Shown here: piece by piece, positions 22,681 to 34,056 of the stretch
How positions within the stretch are numbered: the first letter of the stretch is position 1
How the letters are laid out: each line of letters starts with the position of its first letter
From: Corinectria fuckeliana
Taxonomy: Eukaryota; Ascomycota; Sordariomycetes; Hypocreales; Nectriaceae
NCBI GenBank assembly: GCA_019137255.1
Contig: WPDH01000045.1
Location: 62,001-126,000, forward strand
Direction of reading: 5' to 3'
Length of the DNA: 64,000 bases
The notes under the pieces: generated by a model
What the model was told of the DNA's origin: nothing
The model's input: only the letters and a program-made list of their open reading frames with translations
Databases searched by the model: none
Made by a program: the position numbers and the translations under genes

Positions 22681-23907
22681 CTAGTTGTCCTTCCCGGCGG
22701 CCTTGGCAGAGACCTCGGCGGCCTCATGGCGGTAGGCGCTAGGCTTGTTGCTGCGGGAGCCTGTGTATTTCGTGTTGAGAAGGGCGTCCCAGAAGGTAAA
22801 GAAGGGCTGGGCAAAGTTGGTCTTGATGCCCCAGTGCTGGTGGTGGATGTCGTGGTAGGCGGCGTTGTTGCTGGTGATGAGCTGGAGGGGATCCCAGGGG
22901 AAGGAGTAGCCGCAGTGGTCATCGACAGTCTTGACGGTCGAGAAGGACCAGAACCAGATGCCCTGGCGCAGGGTCATGAAGGTGGCCTTGAAGGCGAGGC
23001 TGGCGCCGACGGTGTCGAGGAGGAAGCCCTCGAAGGGGTGGTTGTACAGAGCACCGTAGGCATAGGGAACGTAGAGACGGTGGTGTCGCGAGTGGAAGGT
23101 AGCTAGAGTGGGAGAGAAGAGGCTCAAGTCAGCGCATGGATTCAGATTGACTGATTCAGGGGAGGGGGCGACGGAGGCAGCGGAAGAATCGGGCAATGAC
23201 TCACCATACAACCACCTGTTGACGTGCATCAGACGATGCAAAAAGTACTGCCAGGTGTCGAGAATGAAAGTGGCGACAAAGAACTGGACGGCAGGAATGA
23301 AGACGTGGTAGATGGCCTTGGCCAGCTTCAGCTCCCAAGCAGCAAAGGCGGGCTCGGCCGTAGCGGTGGTGAGGAAGGGGTAGTAGCCGCCGGCAACGGC
23401 ACCTGCAAGCATCGGATGGGAGTCGGCGAGGTTCTTGGAGATGGCCGTGGTGTTGAGGCCGAGGGTGCCGAGCACGACGGGCAGGGCACGCTGAGCGAGG
23501 CGGAGGCGGGTGGCCCAGACGGCGATGTCGTAGTCGGTCTTGCCCGTCATCTCGGGGGGCTCGGTCAGGGCGAGCACTGCGCCGGTCGCAACCTGGATGA
23601 CCTGCTGGAGGATGACGTCGCGGGCGACCTCGTAGCGTGAGGCATGGTTGCGCTTGATGATCTCATCGGGCGTGTGCAGGCGGTACTGCGGGAAGAGGTC
23701 GCAGACATCAATGGCGTGGAAGGTCAGAGAGACGATCCAGTAGATGATGACGGGGACGACGAGGGAGAGCCAGAAGTCAGAGATGAAGGGGAGGAGGTCG
23801 GCCTGTGGCTCGAGGGAGTACGACGGCAGCGGCGGCAGCGCCGTGTCGAAGAGCGTCTGGTTTGCGGCCATGGCGGCGGCGTCGGCGATGGACGTGTCGT
23901 TGCCCAT
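22681..23907 (-). CDS. SUR2: Sphinganine C4-hydroxylase (Sur2)
   Basis: This enzyme hydroxylates dihydrosphingosine to phytosphingosine in the ER. The frame reads through an in-phase 102-nt intron (23103-23204). Exons 23205-23907 and 22681-23102 give 374 residues. Splicing restores WLYATFHSRHHRLY, while the unspliced frame would insert 34 unrelated residues. The three His boxes of the fatty acid hydroxylase superfamily are visible: H224xxxH228, H238xxH241H242 and H318xxH321H322. Membrane segments include about 46-68 (LVVPVIIYWIVSLTF) and a stretch near residue 205. The C-terminus is basic and Ala-rich. Confidence 0.92.
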   Translation of the reverse strand: MGNDTSIADAAAMAANQTLFDTALPPLPSYSLEPQADLLPFISDFWLSLVVPVIIYWIVSLTFHAIDVCDLFPQYRLHTPDEIIKRNHASRYEVARDVILQQVIQVATGAVLALTEPPEMTGKTDYDIAVWATRLRLAQRALPVVLGTLGLNTTAISKNLADSHPMLAGAVAGGYYPFLTTATAEPAFAAWELKLAKAIYHVFIPAVQFFVATFILDTWQYFLHRLMHVNRWLYGESLPDSSAASVAPSPESVNLNPCADLSLFSPTLATFHSRHHRLYVPYAYGALYNHPFEGFLLDTVGASLAFKATFMTLRQGIWFWSFSTVKTVDDHCGYSFPWDPLQLITSNNAAYHDIHHQHWGIKTNFAQPFFTFWDALLNTKYTGSRSNKPSAYRHEAAEVSAKAAGKDN

Positions 23908-25572
23908 GACGGGGTGGTGGGTGGCGAGGTTTCGCGCGCGTTCAAGCTGTGTGGTTTTGGGTTGTTACTTGTAACAAGGAGAAGTGGGTAGAGTGAGCGG
24001 AAAAGGGAGCGGAGGCCGGATAGACAGGAAGACGGGGAGACAAGAGGTACAAAAAAACCGAAACAAGACGCCGACAAAGGGTTTGGAACTCTGTACAATG
24101 AAATAGTTTTTGAAAGGTTGAAGGAAAGGAGGAGTTTGGGGGAGTTTGAATGATGATGACTTTGAGTCTATTGGGGGGGAACGCAAGTGGTGGCGGTTTA
24201 GATTGGCATGGTTTCGGGCCCAAGGGCAGGCATTGGTGTGGCGCCAAGTCCGGTTTACAGCGGAGCATCTCGCACTTTGCGCGCACTACCACCGGCATCT
24301 TCGGAGCTGCGACGCGCCCGACAATCCATTCTCTGAAAATAATGTCAATTTCGGTTGCTGGGGGGCAAACTACGAGCCTACGAGGCACCAACGCAACGGG
24401 GCACACAGGGCACACAGGGCACACAGGGCACACAGGGCGCTCTAGGGCTCTCCTCCCACTGCGCGCGGTGCTGCCATGACGGGCACCGGAGGTCGAGTCG
24501 CATCATGCTGTGACGGCATCAGCCCACTCAAGGGCCCAGCTCAGGGACCATCTACAGACGGCGGACAGCAGAGCTAGGCCACCGGGGAGCGCATTGTGTG
24601 ATGGGGAGATGAACCCGATCCTGCCATCGCCTGTTTTCGTGTAGGCCTAGGTAGCCTAGGCCTAGATTCTGATCGGTTCTGGGCTCTGGCTGTTTCTGGG
24701 TTCTTGTTTCTCGCTTTTCGCTTCTTGCTTCCCACTGCTTCCGGCTCTTCCAGTGTTCCCCCTGACTGCGCTACTACTGCGCCCCTCGCGGCTCGTTCCA
24801 TCGAGACGTCACCAACTGGTCATTGTGATCGTGAAAGCTTACCACACCTGCTGACAGGCTTCACCGAAGCCTGATAGCGAGTGACTTTTGGGTTTGGGTG
24901 GTGTTGTGGTGCTGTGGTGCTGTTGTAATTACGGCGGCCAGTGAATGTCCGTGGATGCGAGCAGCACCAACGCTTGGTTGGAGATTGGTTGGAGAGGGGC
25001 AGGCCCAACTCTACGCGTAGATGGACAAGATTGCTGTCATGCAAGCATGTGGCAATTGTAGTAGAGGAGGCAACCCCTTTGCAGCAAGCATAATCCAGAT
25101 CAATCACAGATCGTTAGCCTAGATCAGGCACCTGTCCATTCAATCAGCACTTGCTAATAAGAGGTACGAGGGAGTCAGGAACATCCAAGTACATAGTAAA
25201 TACGACTTCCAGGTTCATTTTGAAGGGCCCGAGGTTCGCTAATCGTTGCTGCGGGGCGATTTGCGGTTGATGCCGTACTCTGCCTTGTTGCATCGATGCA
25301 ACTATCGCGTTTAACCTAGAAACCCGATTTTCTCATTTCCATGCGGAGCGGGAAAACGGTTGGAGCGAAATTTTCCCTTTCTGCAGACTTGTTCCCATCT
25401 GGTCTAGCGCCTCCGACCCCACCACGCCCGCCACCCCTCCTCACTTTGATTTTTATCACCAACAGGCTCTTTCTCGCTTCTTTGGTCTTGCTTCTCTGCC
25501 AGTCTCTTTCTCCATCCTTCTAATCCATATCTCCCATCGTCGTCCTCAGGTCCCGCTGACCCAGCCGCCACA
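23908..25572. other. Divergent SUR2-TCTP intergenic region
   Basis: This holds the promoters and leaders of SUR2 (minus) and TCTP (plus). A pyrimidine-rich leader (about 25430-25550) precedes the TCTP start, as is common in highly expressed translation-related genes. A small 9-bp tandem repeat sits at 24399-24438. I see no further gene. Confidence 0.5.
24399..24438 (+). repeat. 9-bp tandem repeat (GGGCACACA)
   Basis: About four head-to-tail copies of GGGCACACA occur. Translated, they give AHR repeats in short plus ORFs that I regard as spurious. Confidence 0.85.
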
Positions 25573-26413
25573 ATGCTCATCTACAATGTACGAGAACCTC
25601 CCAAATCCGGGGAAACACACCCTTCCCTTCACGGCGGTTACGACCCCGCCTCGCCCTGAGCCCCTCCTGGCCTGACGCTGAACCCCGCAATCACAGGACA
25701 TCATCACCAACGACGAGCTCATCTCGGACTCGTACGACCTCAAGCTTGTCGATGACATCGTCTACGAGGCCGACTGTGCCATGATCACCGAGGGCGGCGT
25801 CCAGATCGGTTGGTACACCTTCGCTTTGACACCTTGAGGGTGCTTCTATCACTCGAGGCGGCTAAATGAAAAATGAAAACAAAAATACGAGACTAATACG
25901 ACGTCCGATCAGATATCGGTGCCAACGCTTCCGCCGAGGAGGCCGATGAGGATCTTGAGGACACCAGCATCAAGGTCAACAACATCGTCCACTCTTTCCG
26001 CCTCCAGAGCACCTCTTTCGACAAGAAGAGCTACCTCACCTACCTGAAGGGTACGCTCATTCCTACGCTACACTTCACTCCGCCCGCCAAGCTGACAATT
26101 TCCACCCAGGCTACATGAAGTCCGTCAAGGCTGCTCTCCAGGAGAGGGGTGCCGCCGCTGAGGAGATCACCGCCTTCGAGAAGGGTGCCCAGGCCTACGT
26201 TAAGGGCACGATCCTCGCCAAGTTCAAGGACTTTGAGTTCTACACTGGCGAGTCCATGAACCCTGATGGCATGTAAGTGTCTCCAGTTTCTTCTCCCCTA
26301 GCTTGGACTACATTGACCCTTTGCCTAGGGTTGTCCTTCTCAACTACCGCGACGATGGTGTCACCCCCTATGTCATCATCTGGAAGCACGGTGTCAAGGA
26401 GGTCAAGGTTTAA
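25573..26413 (+). CDS. TCTP: Translationally controlled tumour protein homologue (TCTP)
   Basis: TCTP is a small conserved cytosolic protein linked to translation, growth and stress responses. Five exons, 25573-25587, 25697-25808, 25913-26050, 26110-26272 and 26329-26413, give 170 residues, the usual family length. The first exon has just 15 nt (MLIYN) and the next begins DIITNDELISDSYDLKLVDD. The flexible loop EEADEDLEDT follows, then the helical hairpin (SVKAALQERGAAAEEI) and the C-terminal strand region ending HGVKEVKV. All introns are GT..AG and under 110 nt. No single frame covers the gene, so ORF-based annotation would miss it. Confidence 0.95.
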
Positions 26414-26716
26414 GCTGGATAGTGTTGTCCGGGCCTTGACCCATGATGATTCACGAGCCAGTTATTTAGAAACAGATGAGGAGCCACATGAGGAACCACA
26501 CGATTGCGTTGGAAGCGCTTGGCATATCCCCCCGCGATATAGCGATGAATGAAACAAAAAAAGGATGTGGAGTCTGAACCATTAAGAAGTTGCAAGCTGC
26601 CTAATAACCACTCGATATATTTGCGCCAACGCGTGCAATGGGAAGAAGACATGATATGGTGATAAACTCCAGATGCGCCGAGCAATGCGACTCATTCCTT
26701 CGAAATAATGCTCCAT

Positions 26717-28051
26717 TCAAAACTGAGGTCTTGTTGCCAGGGGAATTGGAGGCGGCCCGTCAGCGGTGGGAGGAGTTGAAGCCGCCATCGCATTTCCCAA
26801 GCCAACCCTCTTCTTGGGTGGCGGTGGCGGAGGCTTCTTCTTTCCTGCGAGCCCTGGCACCGAAGGGGACGGCGCGAAGACGACCCCCGAGGTCTGGCCC
26901 TGGGCGTCGTGCGAGCCGCTGTAGCTCCCGACCTTCTCCATCAACCCGTATTTCTGGTTCAGCCCGTTGGCCTTTTGAGCCCCCGCGGCGACCTGCTCAC
27001 CGTGCCGTTGCCGGAAGTTGTTGGCCGTGCTCGCGGCGGCTTTGGCGTCGGAGAAGGACACCGACGACGGGTCCTTGTGGAACGACGAGGCCGTCTTCAA
27101 CGCCGCTTGCTTCTGCGCCCATGTCGTGCCCTCGCCGGGCGGGTTTGCGGCGGCAGGGGGCGCGGAGGACGTGCCGCCGAGCTTGGAGAAGCGGTTCTGC
27201 AGCTCGTTCATATGTGAGGGCGCTGGCGGTGCGGCGCCGGGTCGTGGTGGTTGAACCGGGCTGCTTTGGTTTGCGGGGCTGGAGCGGCCGATGCCGAAGC
27301 CGGGGACGGATATGCCGGCGGCGCCGAGACGGTTGATGGCGCCTTGGTTGAGCAGGCCGTCGCCCGTTGACGCGGGACTGACGGCCGGCGGAGTTGCGAT
27401 TGAGCTGCCTGAGTTGGTCCTCGGGGGCAAGCGAGGCGGCAGACCCGGAGGTCCCGGTTTACTCCCAGTGGTAGCTGACTGGTACGACGGCGGAGGCAAC
27501 GCAGGCGGCGCTTGCCCTCCATTGGCATCCTTCCTCGCTGGCGGCGCGGGCAGCTGTTTCGGATCGATGCCCGTGGTGTTGACGCGGTACGGCTGCGGCG
27601 GCCGGTCGTCCTCGTCGTCCTGCCCGCCGTTCTCCAGCAGGTGCTGCGGCTGCTTCTGGTACACGGGCGGCTCGACGGGAGGGGCGCGCGGGTCCTGGTA
27701 CTTGGACGGGGCGGCGACGACCTGGCGCGGCGTGGAGGACGGCGGCGGCGCAGGGGCGAGGCCGGAGCCGGTGCGCTTCGGGGGCGGTGCGAAGGAGGCC
27801 GGGTCGCGGAGCTGGGAGATGGGCCGGGCGACGTGACCGGCGGCATCTTCGTCGGAGGATTTGTTCATGTGCATGAGGCCCGTCTGAATGAGATGGCGTT
27901 AGTTTGGGGGGACTGGTGTGGTCGGATGCCCGGGGGGGCAAGATTTGCAGCTTACGGCCTTGCCCCTGATGGTCCCCTTGGGCTTCACCGCGCGCAGCTC
28001 CTTGCCCTTCTCCTTCCCCTTGTCCATCATGCTTTTGAACTTGTCCGACAT
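26717..28051 (-). CDS. Proline-rich adaptor, Aim3-like
   Basis: Two exons, 27956-28051 and 26717-27883, give 420 residues. The start MSDKFKSMMDKGKEKGKEL is basic and helical. The middle is rich in PPP/PxxP motifs, typical of SH3-domain ligands. A conserved-looking block at about 280-360 contains TWAQKQAALKTASSF and NNFRQRHGEQVAAGAQKANG. A KKKPPPPPPKK cluster and the end PPPIPLATRPQF follow. From memory, homologues in filamentous fungi are often mislabelled GMP synthase; no such domain is present here. The likeness to yeast Aim3, an SH3-binding actin-patch protein, rests on overall composition and layout, so the function is inference. Confidence 0.7.
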
Positions 28052-28369
28052 CGTTGCGGTCTAAGCGAGTGAGGCGGCGGCGGTCGGCGGGAAGGGGAGC
28101 TGGGGGATGGAGGAAGAGAGGTTTCGCAAAGGAGGCCTCGCTAGGTACTTAGTGAATTGAATCTGGGGTGGGGGTGGGGTGACGTAAAGCCACCACAGCG
28201 ATTGGCGCCACAGCTCTGGTGTTAACTGATGTGAGTATGTGAGTGATCACATCAAACTCGGATGGTAACCCAATTCACATTACTAGAGGGATATTTGTGC
28301 CAATGGGTTGATCCATGCTATCTGAAGATGTTTCCATCCACGCACGAACTTATTTGACTACTTACCCCT

Positions 28370-29588
28370 TCATCCTGAGGAATCTGTCTCATCGACCTCG
28401 TGTATGTCAACGCCCTCTAGTCCACTGAGAAGGTTCACTACCGCGATGTGGCCCATTTCGATGGCACGAGAGGCGGCTGTCCGCTTTGTTACACGTGTTG
28501 TATACCTAGGATTCGTCAGTATAGTTTGACACAATATTCGAGGGTTCTTATTCTTACCCTCTCGATGTCGTTCTTACTGTGGTTGTTGCTGACAGCTGGT
28601 TGACGTCCAAGCCTCGTTCTTCTCGGACCTTTGCAACTCATTTGTGGCCACACCTAGCTGCTTCGTGAAGCAATGTGCTTTGCAATCTGCAAATTCCAAA
28701 CCGACCCCTGCTAAGAATGAGTTGTGCTTTTCGGGCTGTACCATATATCTATCCGGGCTGTAAACTCACACTTCTTACTAGGTATCTACCTATACCATTC
28801 GCTTCATCGCAGTCCTGGTTCCCTAATGCTTTATTTAATTCCCTGAATCCCTGACGCCCAAACTCCATAACGCTCTAACACTCTGATGTCCTAATGCCCT
28901 AGTGCCCTAATGGCTCTATCATTATTAATAGCGAGACTATCCTAGAGAGAAGAAAAGAGTGAAACCCCAAATAAGCATGTAGAATGTGATATACAGCCTG
29001 AATAGCACAACTCCTAAGAATAGGCTTAGTATCTTGACCATAAAGGGACGGATCGATTATGCTTCTGTCACATTTGGCAATTAGGCCAGCTTAGCACTTA
29101 GCATCAGCGTAGTGCGCATTGCATTTTGCTATAACTGGAAATGCAATAGCTTCTCCAACTTCTACTGCGAGGGCATCATGTCGAAGCTCGAAGATCTTCA
29201 GCGGCCATTTCGCGAAGGTGATCTAGGTTAGGGCTTTCAAAGCGAGCTTGCGGTGGTCAGGCTTCTGTTCGTTAATACGCTCCATGGCTAGCCCGTCTGT
29301 TTTGTACAATACGTATGTCTCTAAGCCCTGCCGGTTTGCACGAATCTCCAGTGATGGGCTGCATTTGAACTGATCTTGGACATCCGGAATCCTCCTTGAT
29401 GTTGCAAAGATGTTTGTCGCCGATGCCGCCTGGATTTTGCTACGCTCTAGGAAAAGGCCCTTTCGATCACACTCTCGGCACAATGAAATCTTGCTGTTGC
29501 AAAGTATAGTAAGTTTAGTTGTATTTACACGGTCGGATTTTGTCGCCGCATCAACTCGTGTTACCGGAGTGATTATGAGCGTCCTCAC
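28370..29588 (-). pseudogene. Decayed NACHT-ankyrin (NLR-type) gene, transposon-split
   Basis: Fragments of a fungal NLR-like STAND protein are readable on the minus strand. At 29223-29588 the frame contains ATNIFATSRRIPDVQDQF and SLEIRAN, matching the sensor/ATPase region of fungal NACHT proteins. It then jumps, with an apparent internal loss, to AMERINEQKPDHRKLALKAL. A TAG stop stands where a Trp is expected (TGG to TAG), and WPLKIFELRHDALAVEVGE continues beyond it. An ankyrin-repeat fragment (TAASRAIEMGHIAVVNLL) lies at 28370-28489. A transposon (28719-29013) sits between the two parts. In-frame stops, deletions and insertion show it is dead. The family call is from motif memory. Confidence 0.7.
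28719..29013. mobile_element. Non-autonomous hAT-like MITE, copy A
   Basis: A 295-bp element has terminal inverted repeats at 28719-28740 and 28992-29013 (19 of 22 positions match, core GAGTTGTGCT...GGCTGTA). It is flanked by an exact 8-bp direct duplication CTAAGAAT at 28711-28718 and 29014-29021. An 8-bp duplication is characteristic of hAT transposons. The interior has no coding capacity and contains a loosely repeated 7-8 bp unit of the type CCTAATGC (28850-28915). It is inserted in the NLR relic. Copy B lies at 54450-54766 in opposite orientation. Confidence 0.85.
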
Positions 29589-29590
29589 GC

Positions 29591-30466
29591 CGTGGAGGAT
29601 TCACAAGACTTTGACAGCTACCGAGCGGATGGTTAAGGCGAGGGGGCTTGTGAACGAGCAATGATGGTCTGACTTAATCGCTGATGCTACCATGCCGACT
29701 TTGGGGACAGGTTTTCATGGTTGGACGGAGTTATGAGACTGACGGAACGGGATTCGGAGACGGGAGCCTTTCGTGTCAGAAACATAATTGAAGTTGGTGT
29801 TTCCGCTTCGCATGATGACCTCAAGGACGCAAATATGGCAAAAAAACCCGAAGCTTTGGTTACTAGACAATACTTGTAGACCGATATTTAAGGACCCGAG
29901 CTTTGTATGCTTCCATAAGCCTGTGGAGTAACCATTGTCCAGCATCTATTTCTTCTGGAGACGCTTTGGTTAGCTTAGGTCATGTTTAAGTTAGTGTGTT
30001 TCTGGTAGGTTCTCTACTAGTGGCTCAAGACCGCTCGGAGGAGGACAATATGGGTGAGAGGGTGAGTAGCAAGAAGCAGTGGAGTCGCGGCCACGCCCTC
30101 GGGTTATTGGCATGCGAAGGAAGCGGAACGCCAGATCTGCATGATACATGATGCTCGTATGTACGTTTCTCATTAGTGGAGTACCCAGTTAGAGCGACGT
30201 TTAAGCCACTCCACTGACACTCCACTATGCTCTTTACACGGCTGAATGTCGGGAAGCTTCTTGCAGGTGAAGAACTAATACTATGTACTAGTAATATCGA
30301 GTCAGTTGACGCGCCAGCAACTTACCCCTCAATGGGGCTTCGGGCCCAGTTCACCCGATGCACCAACTACAAATCATCCAACAATGACCTTATCTAATGA
30401 ATCAATGTGGCTTTCTGAGTCCCGTCACTCTTCCCCTGTCAAGAAACGCCCTCGATAAGCGACGCC
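29591..30466. other. Intergenic upstream of rhamnosidase gene
   Basis: Degenerate sequence with no clean frame occupies this stretch. It may hold more of the NLR relic next to 29588 and the promoter of the rhamnosidase gene near 30466. I recognise nothing specific. Confidence 0.4.
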
Positions 30467-33263
30467 ATGGTCGGACTATCTGTGGTTGACGTTCGCTTCG
30501 AGCACTACCGTCCTGGAAACACCCTTGGCGTTCATGAGACCAACCCACGAGTCTCTTGGCGCTTCGCCAACGCACCCCCGAATTTCCAGCAAGTCGAGTA
30601 CGAAATCGAGCTCAGCGAAGTCAAGGGTTCAGAACTTGTGATATTGTCCTCAACCCAAGTCTCTTCTGGGGAGTCTCACCTTGTCCCCTGGCCTGGGACT
30701 GAACCTCTCGCCTCGAGGAAGAGATATTATGTTCGTGTTCGAGCACGTGGAAACGGCCACATTGACTCCCTTCTATGGAGCGAACCTGCTTATTTAGAGC
30801 TTGGGCTTCTTAAACGACAAGACTGGACAAGCAAGCTCATCACTGCGCCTTGGTCGGAAGTCGATGTGGACAAGCCTCAGCCTGAAGATTTGTTCCGCAA
30901 GGAGTTCACGGCCGGCGACAACGTTCTCTCTGCGCGCCTCTATGTTACAGCACACGGAGTTTACGAGGCCGAGGTTAATGGAAAACGCGTTGGCGACTAT
31001 TTCCTAGCGCCGGGTTGGACCGCCTACGCTGGTCAGCTGCAATACCAAACCTACGATGTTACCGACCTCCTCTCTTCTAGGGCCAACTGTGTGGGTTTCC
31101 GAGTGGCCGAGGGCTGGTACAGAGGACGACTGAGTTTTGAAGGTGGCCGCCGAAATTTGTACGGAACCCGAACTGCCGTGCTGGCACAGCTCGAAATCCA
31201 GTATCGTGATGGTACCAGCCAGACCATCTCTACTGACGACACCTGGACCGCGATTCAAGGGCCGATCCGCCTCGCTGAGATATACGACGGCGAGACATAC
31301 GATGCTACCGCCGAGATCCATGGCTGGTCCAGCCCAGGTGTCGCGCCTGACGAGTGGGAGGCTGCGGAAGAGCTTCCTCCCCTCTCCGACAGTGTAGCCC
31401 TCATCGCCGGCTTCAAGGAGCACGCAAGACGCCTTGATACTATCCAGCCGATTGAGAAGATTACGACACCATCAGGGAAAACCATACTTGACTTTGGTCA
31501 GAACCTCGTGGGCTACCTGAGAGTTAAGAAGGTGAAGGGCCCAAAAGGTCATCGACTTACTCTGTCGCATGCCGAGGTCCTCGAGAATGGAGAATTGGGC
31601 ATTCGACCGCTCCGGAAATGCAAAGCTCGCGATACGTACGTTTTGCGGGGAGATGAATCTGGAGAGTCGTACGAGCCGCGGTTCACATTTCATGGTTTCC
31701 GTTATGCTCAAATCGATGACTGGCCGTCTGACAACATTGACATCTTTGATGCTCTCGAGGCCGTCGTTTGCAACACCGACATGGAAGAGACGGGCTCCTT
31801 CTCCTGTTCCGACCCAAACGTCAACAAGTTGTTCTCAAATACAAAATGGAGTATGAAGGGCAATTTCTTGTCGATACCGACAGATTGCCCTCAGCGCGAT
31901 GAGCGTTTGGGCTGGACAGGAGATCTGGCCCTTTTCGCCCCAACAGCCACCTTTCTATATGGCTGCTCTGGTGTTCTCAGGGACTGGCTTAGAGATGTGG
32001 CGTTTGACCAGAAGGCACTTGGGGGAGTTCCTCCTATGGTTTGTCCCAACGTGCTTCAGGGGGATTTCTTCTGGGGCAACGTGTTTCCTGGAGCCATCTG
32101 GCATGACGTGACAGTCCTTGCTCCCTGGGCTCTCTGGGAGGAGACGGGTGATACTGGGATCCTATCCCAGCAGTACGAATCCATGGTCACATGGTTAGAT
32201 GTGATACCACGGAACAAATCGGGCTGCACACATCTGTGGGACTTCAACTTGTTTCAGTTGGCCGTAAGTGCACTTGCCTACTGGAGACTTCTCTAACTAA
32301 TAGAGCAAACAGGACTGGCTTGACCCGAATGCTCCTCCTAATGAACCATTCAAAGCCGTCACTGACCCACCCCTGGTAGCCAATGCCTTTCTCATCAAGT
32401 CCCTGGACTTGGTAGCCCGCGCTGCAAAGCTGCTTGATCGAACAGACGACGCAACCAAATACCAAACTCAGGCTGAGAACGCGAGAAGGGAGTTCACAGA
32501 GGAGTATGTTAGCGGAAACGGGCGAATTGTGTCGGATTCGCAGACCGCCTACGCGCTCGCCATATGCTTTGACCTTCTCTCACCCCAACGGGTGAAGAGG
32601 GCTGGTGACCGACTCGCAGATGTTGTCCGCAACAACTCCTTCAAGATTGGTACCGGATTTGCAGGTACGCCGTTCGTCTGCGAGGCACTTGCGAGAACGG
32701 GCCATATCGACGTGGCGTACAAAATGCTGCTAAACGAGAAGTGTCCTTCTTGGCTGTACCCGATCTCAATGGGGGCGACCACTATATGGGAGCGTTGGGA
32801 CAGCACGATGCCGGACGGGTCCATTAACCCTGGTGACATGACATCCTTCAACCACTACGCGTTTGGGGCCGTGGCCAAGTTTATGGTAGAGCGTCTTGCC
32901 GGTCTGCAACGCTTGAGCCCAGGCTGGAAGACATCCAGAGTTGCCCCCGTGCTTGGTGGAGGGTTCCGATTCGCGGCAGCAGAGCACGTTACCCCATACG
33001 GAAGAGTATCCAGCAGTTGGTCGGTTTCCGAAGAGAAGGATGAGCTGCTTAAGCTCAACCTTGAAGTCACAGTTCCCCCGACCACGACGATGGAGGTGGT
33101 TTTTCCGAGCCAGGAGGGACCCAAGACTCAGGTTGTTGGCTCCGGGAAATGGTCGTTTTCGTCTGTGGTGAAAGAAAGCGACATTGGGCCAGATGTTGAA
33201 CCTAAGAGGGGTTTCCCTTATGATATCATAGCGGATATTGAGTCTAAGCGAGACTCGACCTGA
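30467..33263 (+). CDS. Alpha-L-rhamnosidase, GH78
   Basis: This enzyme releases terminal L-rhamnose from rhamnogalacturonan fragments, flavonoid glycosides or saponins. Exons 30467-32263 and 32313-33263 (49-nt intron, GTAAGT donor) give 915 residues, normal for GH78. N-terminal beta domains precede the (alpha/alpha)6 catalytic domain. The family motif DCPQRDERLGWTGD (about residues 471-485) carries the catalytic acidic residues. The later motif ATTIWERWDS (about 753-762) is also diagnostic. A C-terminal beta-sandwich ends the protein. There is no signal peptide, so I infer an intracellular enzyme acting on imported oligosaccharides or glycosides. The secreted polygalacturonase nearby fits pectin use. 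Confidence 0.93.
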
Positions 33264-34056
33264 GAGAAATCGAGAGTCCTTGTACGGCTATGTGGTAAAA
33301 CGTTATAAGATATGAAGTGATCAATCAGTGTCTAATAAAGCGACAATCTCTACACTCCAACGTCTCAGAACACTACCAATAGCACGCAAAGAAGAATCAT
33401 CGCAATCATCGCACATCTGTTACTGAGTCGGACAGTGTTTCCGACAGCCGATCGGCTTCTTCCATCGGATAAGATCAGATCACTCGTCTGGTCTGGTTGC
33501 TTATATTGAAGAAGATTCAGACATCGGCCTCTAACTCGGCTTGCTAACAAAGCCCCACAAGTCTTCAACTTGGTGAACAGGGTTGCAGATAAAGATGACT
33601 CTAGGATGAAAATCCCCCCCGCTCTCGCCGACTGATTGGGCTTCCCCAGCCACGCTGATTACGTTGTTCGGCTAGGGTGCGAGTTGTTATCGAACATACC
33701 ATCTTAGGTAAATGCATTTGTACTTCTCTTAGCTCGCTATCAGTGATATGAGACTGGGACGGAACCTTTGTAGTGCTATCCCGTTCCTGGGAGCAGTTTG
33801 TCAACTGGATGGGTAGATAAGGAAGTGGAAATCCCCGCAACGATGCCGTCACCAAGGATGTCTGTATGTAAGTGCCAAGAGACTTGATATCGGAGTTTGA
33901 TTTGGGTGCGAAAAGCGGAGGGCCGAAGAAATGGTGTATATGAATGACCCGTCTTCTTGAGCAAATTTGTAGCGAGCTGAGTGTAGTTGACTAGCTATCT
34001 CAAGTCGAATCACTGCGGCCTTTTCTGTAACCATTTATTTGTTAACCCTCATTGCA
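33264..34056. other. Intergenic
   Basis: No gene is recognised between the rhamnosidase 3' end and the asparaginase-like gene. ORFs are short and without motifs. Confidence 0.5.

Noticed and set aside
22612..23991. Val/Gly-rich plus-strand ORFs
   Set aside because: Antisense shadows of SUR2.
26638..27836. Plus-strand ORFs of 181-232 codons
   Set aside because: Antisense shadows of the proline-rich Aim3-like gene.
28850..28920. CCCTAATG-type repeats resembling telomere sequence
   Set aside because: Units vary in length and sequence and belong to the interior of the MITE; the same units recur in copy B.
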